In this document: positions 1 through 12,760 of the stretch, one piece after another
Layout of the letters: each line of letters starts with the position of its first letter
Numbering within the stretch: the first letter of the stretch is position 1
Assembly: GCF_000003195.3 (NCBI RefSeq)
Contig: NW_018396397.1
Location: 300,105 to 364,104 of the forward strand
From: Sorghum bicolor
Taxonomy: Eukaryota; Streptophyta; Magnoliopsida; Poales; Poaceae
Length of the DNA stretch: 64,000 nt
Direction: 5' to 3'
Translations under genes and position numbers: made by a program
Notes under the pieces: generated by a model
Database searches by the model: none
What the model was told of the DNA's origin: nothing
What the model saw: the letters and a program-made list of their open reading frames with translations, nothing else

Positions 1-1449
1 TCCAAGCATATGGTATGTTCCATGCAAACCATGCACCTACCTTGCATAAGGATTAGCACTATCTCCAAACTGACCGAACCAAGCTTCCACTGAGCCTCTT
101 CACCCAGGAGTACCAAATAGTGCGTCCAAAATGGTTTCTTAGACTATTGTGCATTAGGCACAAACTGTGCACCTATCTTGCACTAGAACTTACATTGTCT
201 ACAAACGGACCGAAGCAAGATTTCATATGACACACGTCATCTAGGAGTTCCATTGGGTGCATCCAAATTGATTTCTAAGCATATGGTATGTTCCTTGCAA
301 ATCATGCACCTATCTTGCATCAAGATTAGCACTATCTCCAAACAGATCAAACCGAGCTTCCACTTGAGCCTCTTCACCGAAGTATCAACAAGTGCTTCCA
401 AAATGGTTTCTTAGACTATGGTGCATTAGGCGCAAACCATGCACATATCTTGCACCAAAACTAACACTATTCCTAAACAGACCAAAGTGAGATTCCATAT
501 GACACACGTCATCAAGGAGTTCCATCGGGTGCATCCAAATTGATTTCCAAGCATATGGTTTGTTCCATGCAAACCGTGCACCTATCATGCATCAAGATTA
601 GCACTAACTCCAAACAGACCGAACCGAGGTTCCACTTGAGCCTCTTAATCTAAGAGTACAAACAGGTGTGTCAAAAATGGTTTCTTAGACTATGGTGCAT
701 TGGGCACAAACTATGCACCTATCTTGCACTGAAACTAACATTGTCTCCAAACAGACCGAAGCGAGATTCCATATGACACACGTCATCTAGGAGTTCCATT
801 GGGTGCGTCCAAATTGATTTCTAAGAATATGGTATGTTCCTTGCAAATCATACACCTGAGCCCCTTCACCTAGGAGTACCAACAAGTGCGTCCAAAATGG
901 TTTCTTATACTATGATGCATTAGGAGCAAACTGTGCACCTATCTTGCACCGAAAGTAACAATGTCTCCAAATTGACAGAGGCGAGATTTCATATGACACA
1001 CGTCATCAAGGACTTCCATCGGGTGCATCCAAATTGATTTCCAAGCATATGGTATGTTCCATGCAAACCAAGCACCTACCTTGCATAAGGAATAGCACTA
1101 TCTCCAAACTGACCGAACCAAGCTTCCACTTGAGCCTCTTCACCCTGGAGTACCAAATAGTGCGTCCAAAATGGTTTCTTAGACTACGGTGCATTAGGCG
1201 CAAACTGTGCACCTATCTTGCACTAAAACTTACAATGTCTACAAATGGACCGAAGTAAGATTCCATATGACACACGTCATCTAGGAGTTCCATTGGGTGC
1301 GTCCAAATTGATTTTTAAGCACTTGGTATGTTCCTTGCAAATCATGCACCTATCTTGCATCAAGATTAGCACTATCTCCATACAGATCAAACCGTGCTTC
1401 CACTTGAGCCTCTTCATCTAGGAGTACAAACAGGTGCGTCTAAAATGGT

Positions 1450-4400
1450 TTCTTAGACTATGGTGCATTAGGCACAAACTATGCACCTATCTTGCATTGA
1501 AACTAACATTGTCTCCAAATAGACCAAAGCGAGATTCCATATGACATACGTCATCTAGGAGTTCCATTGGGTGCGTCCAAATTGATTTCTTAACATATGG
1601 TACGTTCCATGCAAACTGTGCAACTATCTTGCATCAAGATTAGCACTATATCCGAACAGAGCAAATCGAGCCTCTACTTGAGCCTCTTCAACTATGAGTA
1701 CCATCGGGTGTGTCTAACATGGTTTCTTCGCCTATGGTGCATTAGGCGTAAACCGTGCACATATCTTCTACCAAAACTAACACTGTCTCTAAACGAAACG
1801 AAGCAAGATTCCATATGACACACATCATCAAGGAGTTATATCAGGTGTCCTAATGGATTTCTGAGCATATCATATGTTCCATGCAAACCGTGCATCTATC
1901 TTGCATCAAGATTAGCCTTTCTCCAAACAGACCAAACCGAGCTGTCACTTGAGCCCCTTGACCTAGGAGTACCATCGGGTGCGTCCAAAATGGTTTCTTA
2001 TCCTATGGTGCATTAGGTGCAAACCGTGCACCTATCTTGCACCAAAACTAACACTGTCTCTAAACGGACGGAAGTGAGATTCCATATGACACCCATCTAG
2101 GAGTTCCATCTGGTGTGTCCAAATTGATTTCTGAGCATATGGTATGTTCCATGCAAATCATGCACCTATCTTGTATCAAGATTAGCACTATCTCTAAACA
2201 GAACGAACCAAGCTTTCACTTGAGCCTTTTACCTAGGAGTACCATCGGGTGTGTCCAAAATGGTTTCTTAGCCTAGGCTGCATTATGTGCAAACCATGCA
2301 CCTATCTTGCAACGAAACTAACACTGTCTCCAAACAGACTGAAGCAAGATTTCGTATGACACACATCATCTAGGAGTTCCATCATGTGTGTCGAGATTGA
2401 TTTTCAAGTATTTGGTATGTTCCATGCAAATCTTGCACCTATCTTGCATCAAGATTAGCACTATCTCCAAACAGACCGAACTGAGCATCCACTTGAGCCC
2501 CTTCACCTAGGAGTACCAACAAGTGCATCCAAAATGGTTTCTTAGACTATGGTGCATTGGGTGCAAACTGTGCACTTATCTTGCACCAAAACTAACAATG
2601 TCTCCAAATTGACTGAAGCGAGATTCCATATGACACACGTCATCAAGGAGTTCCATCGGGTGCATCCAAATTGATTTCCAAGCATATGGTATGTTTCATG
2701 CAAACCATGCACCTACGTTGCATAAGGATTAGCACTATCTCCAAACTGACCGAACCAAGCTTCCACTTGAGCCTCTTCACCCAGGAGTACCAAATAGTGC
2801 GCCCAAAATGGTTTCTTAGACTACGGTGCATTAGGCGCAAACTGTGCACCTATCTTGCACTAAAACTTACAATGTCTACAAATGGACCGAAGCAAGATTC
2901 CATATAACACACGTCATCTAGGAGTTCCATTGGGTGCGTCCAAATTGATTCCTAAGCATATGGTATGTTCCTTGCAAATCATGCACCTATCTTGCATCAA
3001 GATTAGCACTATCTCCAAACAGATCAAACCGAGCTTCCACTTGAGCCTCTTCACCGAAGTGCCAACAGGTGCTTCCAAAATGGTTTCTTAGACTATGGTG
3101 CGTTATGCGCAAACCATGCCCATATCTTGCTCTGAAACTAACACAATTTCTAAACAGACCAAAGCGAGATTCCATATGACACACGTCATCTAGGAGTTCC
3201 ATTGGGTGCGTCCAAATTGATTTCTAAGCATATGGTATTTTCCTTGCAAACCGTGCACCTATCTTGCATCAATATTAGCACTATCTCCAAACAGACCAAA
3301 CCGAGCTTCCACTTGAGCCTCTTCACCGAAGTGCCAACAGGTGCTTCCGAAATGGTTTCTTAGACTATGGTGCATTAGGCGCAAACCATGCCCATATCTT
3401 GCACTGAAACTAACACAATTTCTAAATAGACCAAAGCGAGATTCCATATGACACACGTCATCAAGGACGGGTGCATCCAAATTGATTTCCAAGCATATGG
3501 TATGTTCTATGCAAACCGTGCACCTATCTTGCATCAAGATTAGCACTATCTCCAAACAGATCGAACCGAGCTTCCACTTGAGCCTCTTCATCTAGGAGTA
3601 CAAACAGGTGCATCAAAAATGGTTTCTTAGACTATGGTGCATTAGGCACAAACTATGCACCTATCTTGCATTGAAACTAACATTGTCTCCAAATAGACCA
3701 AAGCGAGATTCCATATGACATACGTCATCTAGGAGTTCCATTGGGTGCGTCCAAATTGATTTCTTAACATATGGTACGTTCCATGCAAACTGTGCAACTA
3801 TCTTGCATCAAGATTAGCACTATATCCGAACAGAGCAAATCGAGCCTCTACTTGAGCCTCTTCAACTATGAGTACCATCGGGTGTGTCTAACATGGTTTC
3901 TTCGCCTATGGTGCATTTGGCGTAAACCGTGCACATATCTTCTACCAAAACTAACACTGTCTCTAAACGAAACGAAGCAAGATTCCATATGACACACATC
4001 ATCAAGGAGTTATATCAGGTGTCCTAATGGATTTCTGAGCATATCATATGTTCCATGCAAACCGTGCATCTATCTTGCATCAAGATTAGCCTTTCTCCAA
4101 ATAGACCAAACCGAGCTGTCACTTGAGCCCCTTGACCTAGGAGTACCATCGGGTGCGTCCAAAATGGTTTCTTATCCTATGGTGCATTAGGTGCAAACCG
4201 TGCACCTATCTTGCACCAAAACTAACACTGTCTCTAAACGGACGGAAGTGAGATTCCATATGACACCCATCTTGAGTTCCATCTGGTGTGTCCAAATTGA
4301 TTTCTGAGCATATGGTATGTTCCATGCAAATCATGCACCTATCTTGTATCAAGATTAGCACTATCTCTAAACAGACCGAACCAAGCTTTCACTTGAGCCT

Positions 4401-7400
4401 TTTACCTAGGAGTACCATCGGGTGTGTCCAAAATGGTTTCTTAGCCTAGGCTGCATTATGTGCAAACCATGCACCTATCTTGCAACGAAACTAACACTGT
4501 CTCCAAACAGACCGAAGCAAGATTTCGTATGACACACATCATCTAGGAGTTCCATCATGTGTGTCGAGATTGATTTTCAAGTATTTGGTATGTTCCATGC
4601 AAATCTTGCACCTATCTTGCATCAAGATTAGCACTATCTCCAAACAGACCGAACTGAGCATCCACTTGAGCCCCTTCACCTAGGAGTACCAACAAGTGCG
4701 TCCAAAATGGTTTCTTAGACTATGGTGCATTGGGTGCAAACTGTGCACTTATCTTGCACCAAAACTAACAATGTCTCCAAATTGACCGAAGCGAGATTCC
4801 ATATGACACACGTCATCAAGGAGTTCCATCGGGTGCATCCAAATTGATTTCCAAGCATATGGTATGTTCCATGCAAACCATGCACCTACGTTGCATAAGG
4901 ATTAGCACTATCCCCAAACTGACCGAACCAAGCTTCCACTTGAGCCTCTTCACCCAGGAGTACCAAATGGTGCGCCCAAAATGGTTTCTTAGACTACGGT
5001 GCATTAGGCGCAAACTGTGCACCTATCTTGCACTAAAACTTACAATGTCTACAAATGGACCGAAGCAAGATTCCATATAACACACGTCATCTAGGAGTTC
5101 CATTGGGTGCGTCCAAATTGATTCCTAAGCATATGGTATGTTCCTTGCAAATCATGCACCTATCTTGCATCAAGATTAGCACTATCTCCAAACAGATCAA
5201 ACCGAGCTTCCACTTGAGCCTCTTCACCGAAGTGCCAACACGTGCTTCCAAAATGGTTTCTTAGACTATGGTGCGTTATGCGCAAACCATGCCCATATCT
5301 TGCTCTGAAACTAACACAATTTCTAAACAGACCAAAGCGAGATTCCATATGACACACGTCATCTAGGAGTTCCATTGGGTGCGTCCAAATTGATTTCTAA
5401 GCATATGGTATTTTCCTTGCAAACCGTGCACCTATCTTGCATCAATATTAGCACTATCTCCAAACAGACCGAACCGAGCTTCCACTTGAGCGTCTTCACC
5501 GAAGTGCCAACAGGTGCTTCCGAAATGGTTTCTTAGACTATGGTGCATTAGGCGCAAACCATGCCCATATCTTGCACTGAAGCTAACACAATTTCTAAAT
5601 AGACCAAAGCGAGATTCCATATGACACACGTCATCAAGGAATTACATCGGGTGCATCCAAATTGATTTCCAAGCATATGGTATGTTCTATGCAAACAGTG
5701 CACCTATCTTGCATCAAGATTAGCACTATCTCCAAACAGATCGAACCGAGCTTCCACTTGAGCCTCTTCATCTAGGAGTACAAATAGGTGCATCAAAAAT
5801 GGTTTCTTAGACTATGGTGCATTAGGCACAAACTATGCACCAATCTTGCATTGAAACTAACATTGTCTCCAAATAGACCAAAGCGAGATTCCATATGACA
5901 TACGTCATCTAGGAGTTCCATTGGGTGCGTCCAAATTGATTTCTTAACATATGGTACATTCCATGCAAACTGTGCAACTATCTTGCATCAAGATTAGCAC
6001 TATATCCGAACAGAGCAAATCGAGCCTCTACTTGAGCCTCTTCAACTATGAGTACCACCGGGTGTGTCTAACATGGTTTCTTCGCCTATGGTGCATTAGG
6101 CGTAAACCGTGCACATATCTTCTACCAAAACTAACACTGTCTTTAAACGAAACGAAGCAAGATTCCATATGACACACATCATCAAGGAGTTATATCAGGT
6201 GTCCTAATGGATTTCTGAGCATATCATATGTTCCATGCAAACCGTGCATCTATCTTGCATCAAGATTAGCCTTTCTCCAAATAGACCAAACCGAGCTGTC
6301 ACTTGAGCCCCTTGACCTAGGAGTACCATCGGGTGCGTCCAAAATGGTTTCTTATCCTATGGTGCATTAGGTGCAAACCGTGCACCTATCTTGCACCAAA
6401 ACTAACACTGTCTCTAAACGGACGGAAGTGAGATTCCATATGACACCCATCTTGAGTTCCATCTGGTGTGTCCAAATTGATTTCTGAGCATATGGTATGT
6501 TCCATGCAAATCATGCACCTATCTTGTATCAAGATTAGCACTATCTCTAAACAGACCGAACCAAGCTTTCACTTGAGCCTTTTACCTAGGAGTACCATCG
6601 GGTGTGTCCAAAATGGTTTCTTAGCCTAGGCTGCATTATGTGCAAACCATGCACCTATCTTGCAACGAAACTAACACTGTCTCCAAACAGACCGAAGCAA
6701 GATTTCGTATGACACACATCATCTAGGAGTTCCATCATGTGTGTCGAGATTGATTTTCAAGTATTTGGTATGTTCCATGCAAATCTTGCACCTATCTTGC
6801 ATCAAGATTAGCACTATCTCCAAACAGACCGAACTGAGCATCCACTTGAGCCCCTTCACCTAGGAGTACCAACAGGTGCGTCCAAAATGGTTTCTTAGAC
6901 TATGGTGCATTGGGTGCAAACTGTGCACTTATCTTGCACCAAAACTAACAATGTCTCCAAATTGACCGAAGCGAGATTCCATATGACACACGTCATCAAG
7001 GAGTTCCATCGGGTGCATCCAAATTGATTTCCAAGCATATGGTATGTTCCATGCAAACCATGCACCTACGTTGCATAAGGATTAGCACTATCTCCAAACT
7101 GACCGAACCAAGCTTCCACTTGAGCCTCTTCACCCAGGAGTACCAAATGGTGCGCCCAAAATGGTTTCTTAGACTACGGTGCATTAGGCGCAAACTGTGC
7201 ACCTATCTTGCACTAAAACTTACAATGTCTACAAATGGACCGAAGCAAGATTCCATATAACACACGTCATCTAGGAGTTCCATTGGGTGCGTCCAAATTG
7301 ATTCCTAAGCATATGGTATGTTCCTTGCAAATCATGCACCTATCTTGCATCAAGATTAGCACTATCTCCAAACAGATCAAACCGAGCTTCCACTTGAGCC

Positions 7401-7980
7401 TCTTCACCGAAGTGCCAACACGTGCTTCCAAAATGGTTTCTTAGACTATGGTGCGTTATGCGCAAACCATGCCCATATCTTGCTCTGAAACTAACACAAT
7501 TTCTAAACAGACCAAAGCGAGATTCCATATGACACACGTCATCTAGGAGTTCCATTGGGTGCGTCCAAATTGATTTCTAAGCATATGGTATTTTCCTTGC
7601 AAACCGTGCACCTATCTTGCATCAATATTAGCACTATCTCCAAACAGACCGAACTGAGCTTCCACTTGAGCCTCTTCACCGAAGTGCCAACAGGTGCTTC
7701 CGAAATGGTTTCTTAGACTATGGTGCATTAGGCGCAAACCATGCCCATATCTTGCACTGAAACTAACACAATTTCTAAATAGACCAAAGCGAGATTCCAT
7801 ATGACACACATCATCAAGGAATTACATCGGGTGCATCCAAATTGATTTCCAAGCATATGGTATGTTCCATGCAAACCGTGCACCTATCTTGCATCAAGAT
7901 TAGCACTATCTCCAAACAGATCGAACCGAGCTTCCACTTGAGCCTCTTCATCTAGGAGTACAAACAGGTGCATCAAAAAT
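1450..7980 (+). repeat. Higher-order repeat: three tandem ~2.18-kb units
   Basis: Within the satellite the same ordered set of variant monomers repeats. A marker ATGGTACGTTCCATGC (one base changed in the third copy) lies at 1597, 3771 and 5951, giving spacings of 2174 and 2180 bp. A second marker region lies at 2643, 4816 and 6996 (spacings 2173 and 2180). Each unit is 16 monomers, or eight AB dimers. Sampled stretches differ by only scattered single bases. The first unit is 6 bp shorter because it lacks 7 bp near 3468 and carries 1 extra base near 2098. Unit boundaries (about 1450, 3624, 5804, 7980) are approximate. The monomers after about 8010 have different diagnostic bases. Confidence 0.85.
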
Positions 7981-10030
7981 GGTTTCTTAGACTATGGTGC
8001 ATTAGGCACAAACTATGCACCTATCTTGCACCGAAACTAACATTGTCTCCAAATAGACCAAAGCGAGATTCCATATGACACGCGTCATCTAGGAGTTGCA
8101 TTGGGTGCGTCCAAATTGATTTCTTAACATATGGTATGTTCCATGCAAACTGTGCAACTATCTTGCATCAAGATTAGCACTATATCCAAACAGACCAAAT
8201 CGAGAATCCACTTGAGCCTCTTCAACTACAAGTACCATCGGGTGCGTCTAAAATGGTTTCTTCGCCTATGGTGCATTAGGCGTAAACCGTGCACATATCT
8301 TCTACCAAAACTAACACTGTCTCTAAACGAACCGAAGTAAGATTCCATATGACACACATCATCAAGGAGTTATATCAGGTGTCTCCTAATTGATTTCTGA
8401 GCATATCATATGTTCCATGTAAACCGTGCATCTATCTTGCATCAAGATTAGCACTATCTCCAAACAGACCAAACCGAGCTGTCACTTGAGCCCCTTGACC
8501 TAGTTGTACCATCGGGTGCGTCCAAAATGGTTTCTTATCCTATGGTGCATTAGGTGCAAACCGTGCACTTATCTTGCACCAAAACTAACACTGTCTCTAA
8601 ACGGACGTAATTGAGATTCCAGATGACACCCATCTAGGAGTTCCATCTGGTGTGTCCAAATTGATTTCTGAGCATATGGTATGTTCCATGCTAATCGTGC
8701 ACCTATCTTGTATCAGGATTAGCACTATCTCTAAATAGACCGAACCGAGCTTTCACTTGAGCCTTTTACCTAGGAGTACCAACGGGTGCGTCCAAAATGG
8801 TTTCTTAGCCTAGGCTGCATTATGTGCAAAACTATGCACCTATCTTGCACCAAAACTAACACAATTTCTAAACAGACCAAAGCGAGATTCCATATGACAC
8901 ACATCATCAAGGAGTTCCAATGGGTGAGTCTAAATTGATTTCCAAGCATATGGTATGTTCCAGGCAAACCGTGCACCTATCTTGCATCAAGATTAGCACT
9001 ATCTCCAAACAGATCGAACCGAGCTTCCACTTGAGCCTCTTCAGCTAGGATTACAAACAGGTGCATCAAAAATGGTTTCTTAGACTATGGTGCATTAGGC
9101 ACAAACTATGCACCTATCTTGCACCGAAACTAACATTGTCTCCAAATAGACCAAAGCGAGATTCCATATGACACACGTCATCTAGGAGTTGCATTGGGTG
9201 CGTCCAAATTGATTTCTTAACATATGGTATGTTCCATGCAAACTGTGCAACTATCTTGCATCAAGATTAGCACTATATCCGAACAGACCAAATCGAGAAT
9301 CCACTTGAGCCTCTTCAACTACGAGTACCATCGGGTGCGTCTAAAATGGTTTCTTTGCCTATGGTGCATTAGGCGTAAACTGTGCACATATCTTCTACCA
9401 AAACTAACACTGTCTCTAAACGAACCGAAGCAAGATTCCATATGACACACATCATCAAGGATTTATATCAGGTGTCTCCTAATTGATTTCTGAGCATATT
9501 TTATGTTCCATGTAAACCGTGCATCTATCTTGCATCAAGATTAGCACTATCTCCAAACAGACCAAACCGAGCTGTCACTTGAGCCCCTTGACCTAGGAGT
9601 ACCATCAGGTGCGTCCAAAATGGTTTCTTGTCCTATGGTGCATTAGGTGCAAACCGTGCACCTATCTTGCACCAAAACTAACACTATCTCTAAACGGACG
9701 TAATTGAGATTCCATATGACACCCATCTAGGAGTTCCATCTGGTGTGTCCAAATTGATTTCTGAGCATATGGTATGTTCCATGCAAATCGTGCACCTATC
9801 TTGTATCAAGATTAGCACTATCTCTAAATAGACCGAACCGAGCTTTCAATTGAGCATTTTACCTAGGAGTACCATCGGGTGCGTCCAAAATGGTTTCTTA
9901 GCCTAGGCTGCATTATGTGCGAACCTTGCACCTATCTTGCACCGAAACTAACACTGTCTCCAAACAGACCGAAGCAAGATTTCGTATGACACACGTCATC
10001 TAGGAGTTCCATCATGTGCGTCCAGATTGA
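7850..10030 (+). repeat. Local ~1.09-kb (8-monomer) tandem duplication in satellite
   Basis: A marker ATGGTATGTTCCATGCAAAC at 8131 recurs at 9224, a spacing of 1093 bp. The two blocks share private variants, for example AGGAGTTGCATTGGG where other monomers have GAGTTCCATTGGG. The two blocks end differently just after the shared TAGCCTAGGCTGCATTATGTG (about 8810-8830 and 9900-9920), which marks a duplication edge. It borders the 2.18-kb higher-order repeat and partly reuses its monomers. Confidence 0.7.
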
Positions 10031-12339
10031 TTTTCAAGTATTTGGTATGTTCCATGCAAACCGTGCACCTATCTTACATCAAGATTAGCACTATCTCCAA
10101 ACCGACCAAACCGAGCATCCACTTGAGCCCCTTCACCTAGGAGTACCAACAAGTGCGTCCAAAATGGTTTCTTAGACTATGGTGCATTCGGTGCAAACTG
10201 TGCACCTATCTTGCGCCGAAACTAACAATGTCTCCAAATTGACCGAAGCGAGATTCCATATGACACACGTCATCAAGGAGTTCCATCGGGTGCATCCAAA
10301 TTGATTTCCAAGCATATGGTATGTTCCATGCAAACCACGCACCTACCTTGCATAAGGATTAGCACTATCTCCAAACTGACCGAACCAAGCTTCCACTTGA
10401 GCCTCTTCACCCAGGAGTACCAAATAGTGCGCCCAAAATGGTTTCTTAGACTACGGTGCATTAGGCGCAAACTGTGCACCTATCTTGCACTAAAACTTAC
10501 AATGTCTACAAATGGACCGAAGCAAGATTCCATATGACACATGTCATTTAGGAGTTCCATAGGGTGCGTCCAAATTGATTTCTAAGCATATGGTATGTTC
10601 CTTGCAAACCATGCCCATATCTTGCACTGAAACTAACACTATTTCTAAACAGACCAAAGCGAGGGTCCATAAGATACACGTCAAGGAGTTCCAACGGGTG
10701 CATCCAAATTGATTTCTAAGCATATGGTATGTTCCATACAAACCATACACCTATCTTGCATCAAGATTAGCACTATCTCCAAACAGACCGAACCGAGCTT
10801 CCACTTGAGCCTCTTCATCTAGAAGTACAAACAGGTGCATCAAAAATGGTTTCTTAGACTATGGTGCATTAGGCACAAACTATGCACCTATCTTGCACTG
10901 AAACTAACATTGTCACCAAACAGACCGAAGCGAGATTCCATATGACACACATCATCTAGGAGTTCGATTGGGTGCGTCCAAATTGATTTCTTAACATATG
11001 GTACGTTGCATGCAAACTGTGCAACTATATTGCATCGAGATAAGCACTATATCCGAACAGACCAAATCGAGCCTCCAATTGAGCCTCTTCAACTATGAGT
11101 ACCATCAGGTGCGTATAAAATGGTTTCGAAGACTATGGTGCATTAGGCGTAAACCGTGCACATATCTTCTATCAAAACTAACACTGTCTAGAAATGAACT
11201 GAAGCAAGATTCCATATGACACACATCATCAAGGAGTTATATCAGGTGCGTCCTAATTGATTTCTGAGCATATCATATGTTCCATGTAAACCGTGCATCT
11301 ATCTTGCATCAAGACTAGCACTATCTCCAAACAGACGAAACGGAGCTTTCACTTGAGCCCCTGGACCTAGGAGTACCATCAGGTGCGTCCAAAATGGTTT
11401 CTATCCTTTGGTGCATTAGGTGCAAACCGTGCACCTATCTTGCACCGAAACTAACGTTGTCTCTAAACGGACTGAAGTGAGATTCCATATGACACATGTC
11501 ATCTAGGAGTTCCATCTGGTGTGTCCAAATTGATTTCTGAACATATGGTATGTTCTATGCAAATCGTGCACCTATCTTGCATCAAGATAGGACTATCTCT
11601 AAACAGACCAAACCAATCCTCTACTTGGGCCTCTTCACCTAGGAGTACCAACAGGTGCTTCCAAAATGGTTTCTTTGACTTTGGTGCATTAGGCGCAAAC
11701 CGTGCACATATCTTGCACCAAAACTAATAGTGTCTCTAAGCACACCAAAGCGAGATTCCATATGACACACGTCATCAAGGAGTTCTATCGGGTGTGTCCA
11801 AATTAGTTTTTAAGTATATGGTACGTTCCATGCAGACCGTGCATCTATCTTGCATCAAGATTAGCGCTCTCTCCAAATAGACCAAACCGAGCTTTCACTT
11901 GAGCCTTTTACCTAGGAGTATCATCGGGTGCGTCCAAAATGGTTTCTTAGCCTATGCTGCATTATGTACAAACCTTGCACCTATCTTGCACCGAAACAAC
12001 ACTGTCTCCAAACAGACTGAAGCAAGATTTCATATGACATACGTCATCAAGGAGTTCCATCATGTGCGTCCAGATTGATTTCCAAGCATTTGGTATGTTC
12101 CATGCAAATCGTGCACCTATCTTGGATCAAGATTAGCACTATCTCCAAACAGACCTAACCGAGCATCCACTTGAGCCCCTTCACCTTGGAGTACCAACAA
12201 GTGCATACAAACTGTGCACCTATCTTACACCGAAACAAACATTGTCTCCAAATGGATCGAAGCGAGATTCCATATGACACATGTCATCAAGGAGTTCCAT
12301 CGAGTGCATTCAAATTGATTTCCAATGTTCCATGCAAAC

Positions 12340-12747
12340 TGATGCGAACCCGCTAGGGTTTTTGGCCTGATCTTTTGATGAGAGACCGGGATAACTCGAT
12401 TGGTGGATGGAGATGACGTTCACGGCCCGACTACAGCCCTTGAAGTTGGTGTTGCCTCCAATTCTGAATGCAGTTGAACCTTCCCTTGCTGATCTTGTCC
12501 ATTATTCCTGAGCAACACGAAAGTGCACGTGTCTCCATTGTCTAAATATGATTGACAAGAGTTTAAAACTGAACTTACTTGAAGGTTGAGTTGACGGGCA
12601 CGAGCACGAGTAAGAGGACCAGCTATAGGTTGTGTCGGAGAGGATGTAGGACCAGCTATAGGTTGTGTTGAAGATGTAGGACCAGCTATAGGTTGTGTCG
12701 GAGAGGATGTAGGAGAGGATGTATCGCTGGTGTTGATGTCCTCATCA
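12340..12747 (-). repeat. CRM-1 3' LTR, internally deleted
   Basis: This is the downstream LTR of CRM-1, 408 bp against 1160 bp for its partner at 38319-39478. Both outer ends match the partner. The missing 752 bp lies exactly between two copies of CAGCCCT in the partner (38413-38419 and 39165-39171), and one CAGCCCT remains here. Over the retained bases I count about 5 substitutions against the partner. The deletion removes most of U3/R and alters the last codons of the pol frame that runs into this LTR. Confidence 0.9.
12618..12724 (-). repeat. Coding minisatellite in CRM-1 LTR (about 3 copies of 33-36 bp)
   Basis: The string AGGACCAGCTATAGGTTGTG occurs three times, separated by GAGGATGT-type linkers. 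Read on the minus strand it encodes repeated [11 protein letters not shown] units just before [10 protein letters not shown]. The other CRM-1 LTR has the same three-unit array (about 39349-39455). CRM-2 lacks it and has only a short linker there. Confidence 0.8.
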
Positions 12748-12760
12748 TCCTCCCTTTCTT
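12748..12760 (-). other. CRM-1 polypurine tract
   Basis: The minus strand reads AAGAAAGGGAGGA immediately before the TGATGAGG start of the 3' LTR. This is the plus-strand primer site for reverse transcription. It is also translated as part of the pol C-terminus. Confidence 0.8.

Larger units (their letters stand above)
1..12339 (+). repeat. Centromere-type satellite array, left block
   Basis: The whole stretch is a head-to-tail tandem repeat. The landmark GCATATGGTATGTTCC recurs at about 6, 279, 551 (one base changed) and 825, giving a period of 272-274 bp. Each period holds two related halves of about 136-137 bp. One half reads ATCTTGCATCAAGATTAGC and the other ATCTTGCACCGAAACTAAC. Both then continue with (T/G)TCTCCAAACAGACCGAA and a GGGTGCGTCCAAA(A/T)TG block, so the array is an AB dimer of a ~137-bp monomer. 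From memory this agrees with the 137-bp CEN38/pSau3A10-type centromere satellite of sorghum; that family name is recall, not a search result. No gene is present. The short open frames are satellite frames that recur each period. Confidence 0.93.

Noticed and set aside
1..12339. Dozens of 60-110-codon ORFs on both strands in the satellite
   Set aside because: They recur every dimer or higher-order unit at the same monomer position, open on both strands, with no domain. They are by-products of the repeat. Those in 39479-42267 and 56319-64000 are the same.
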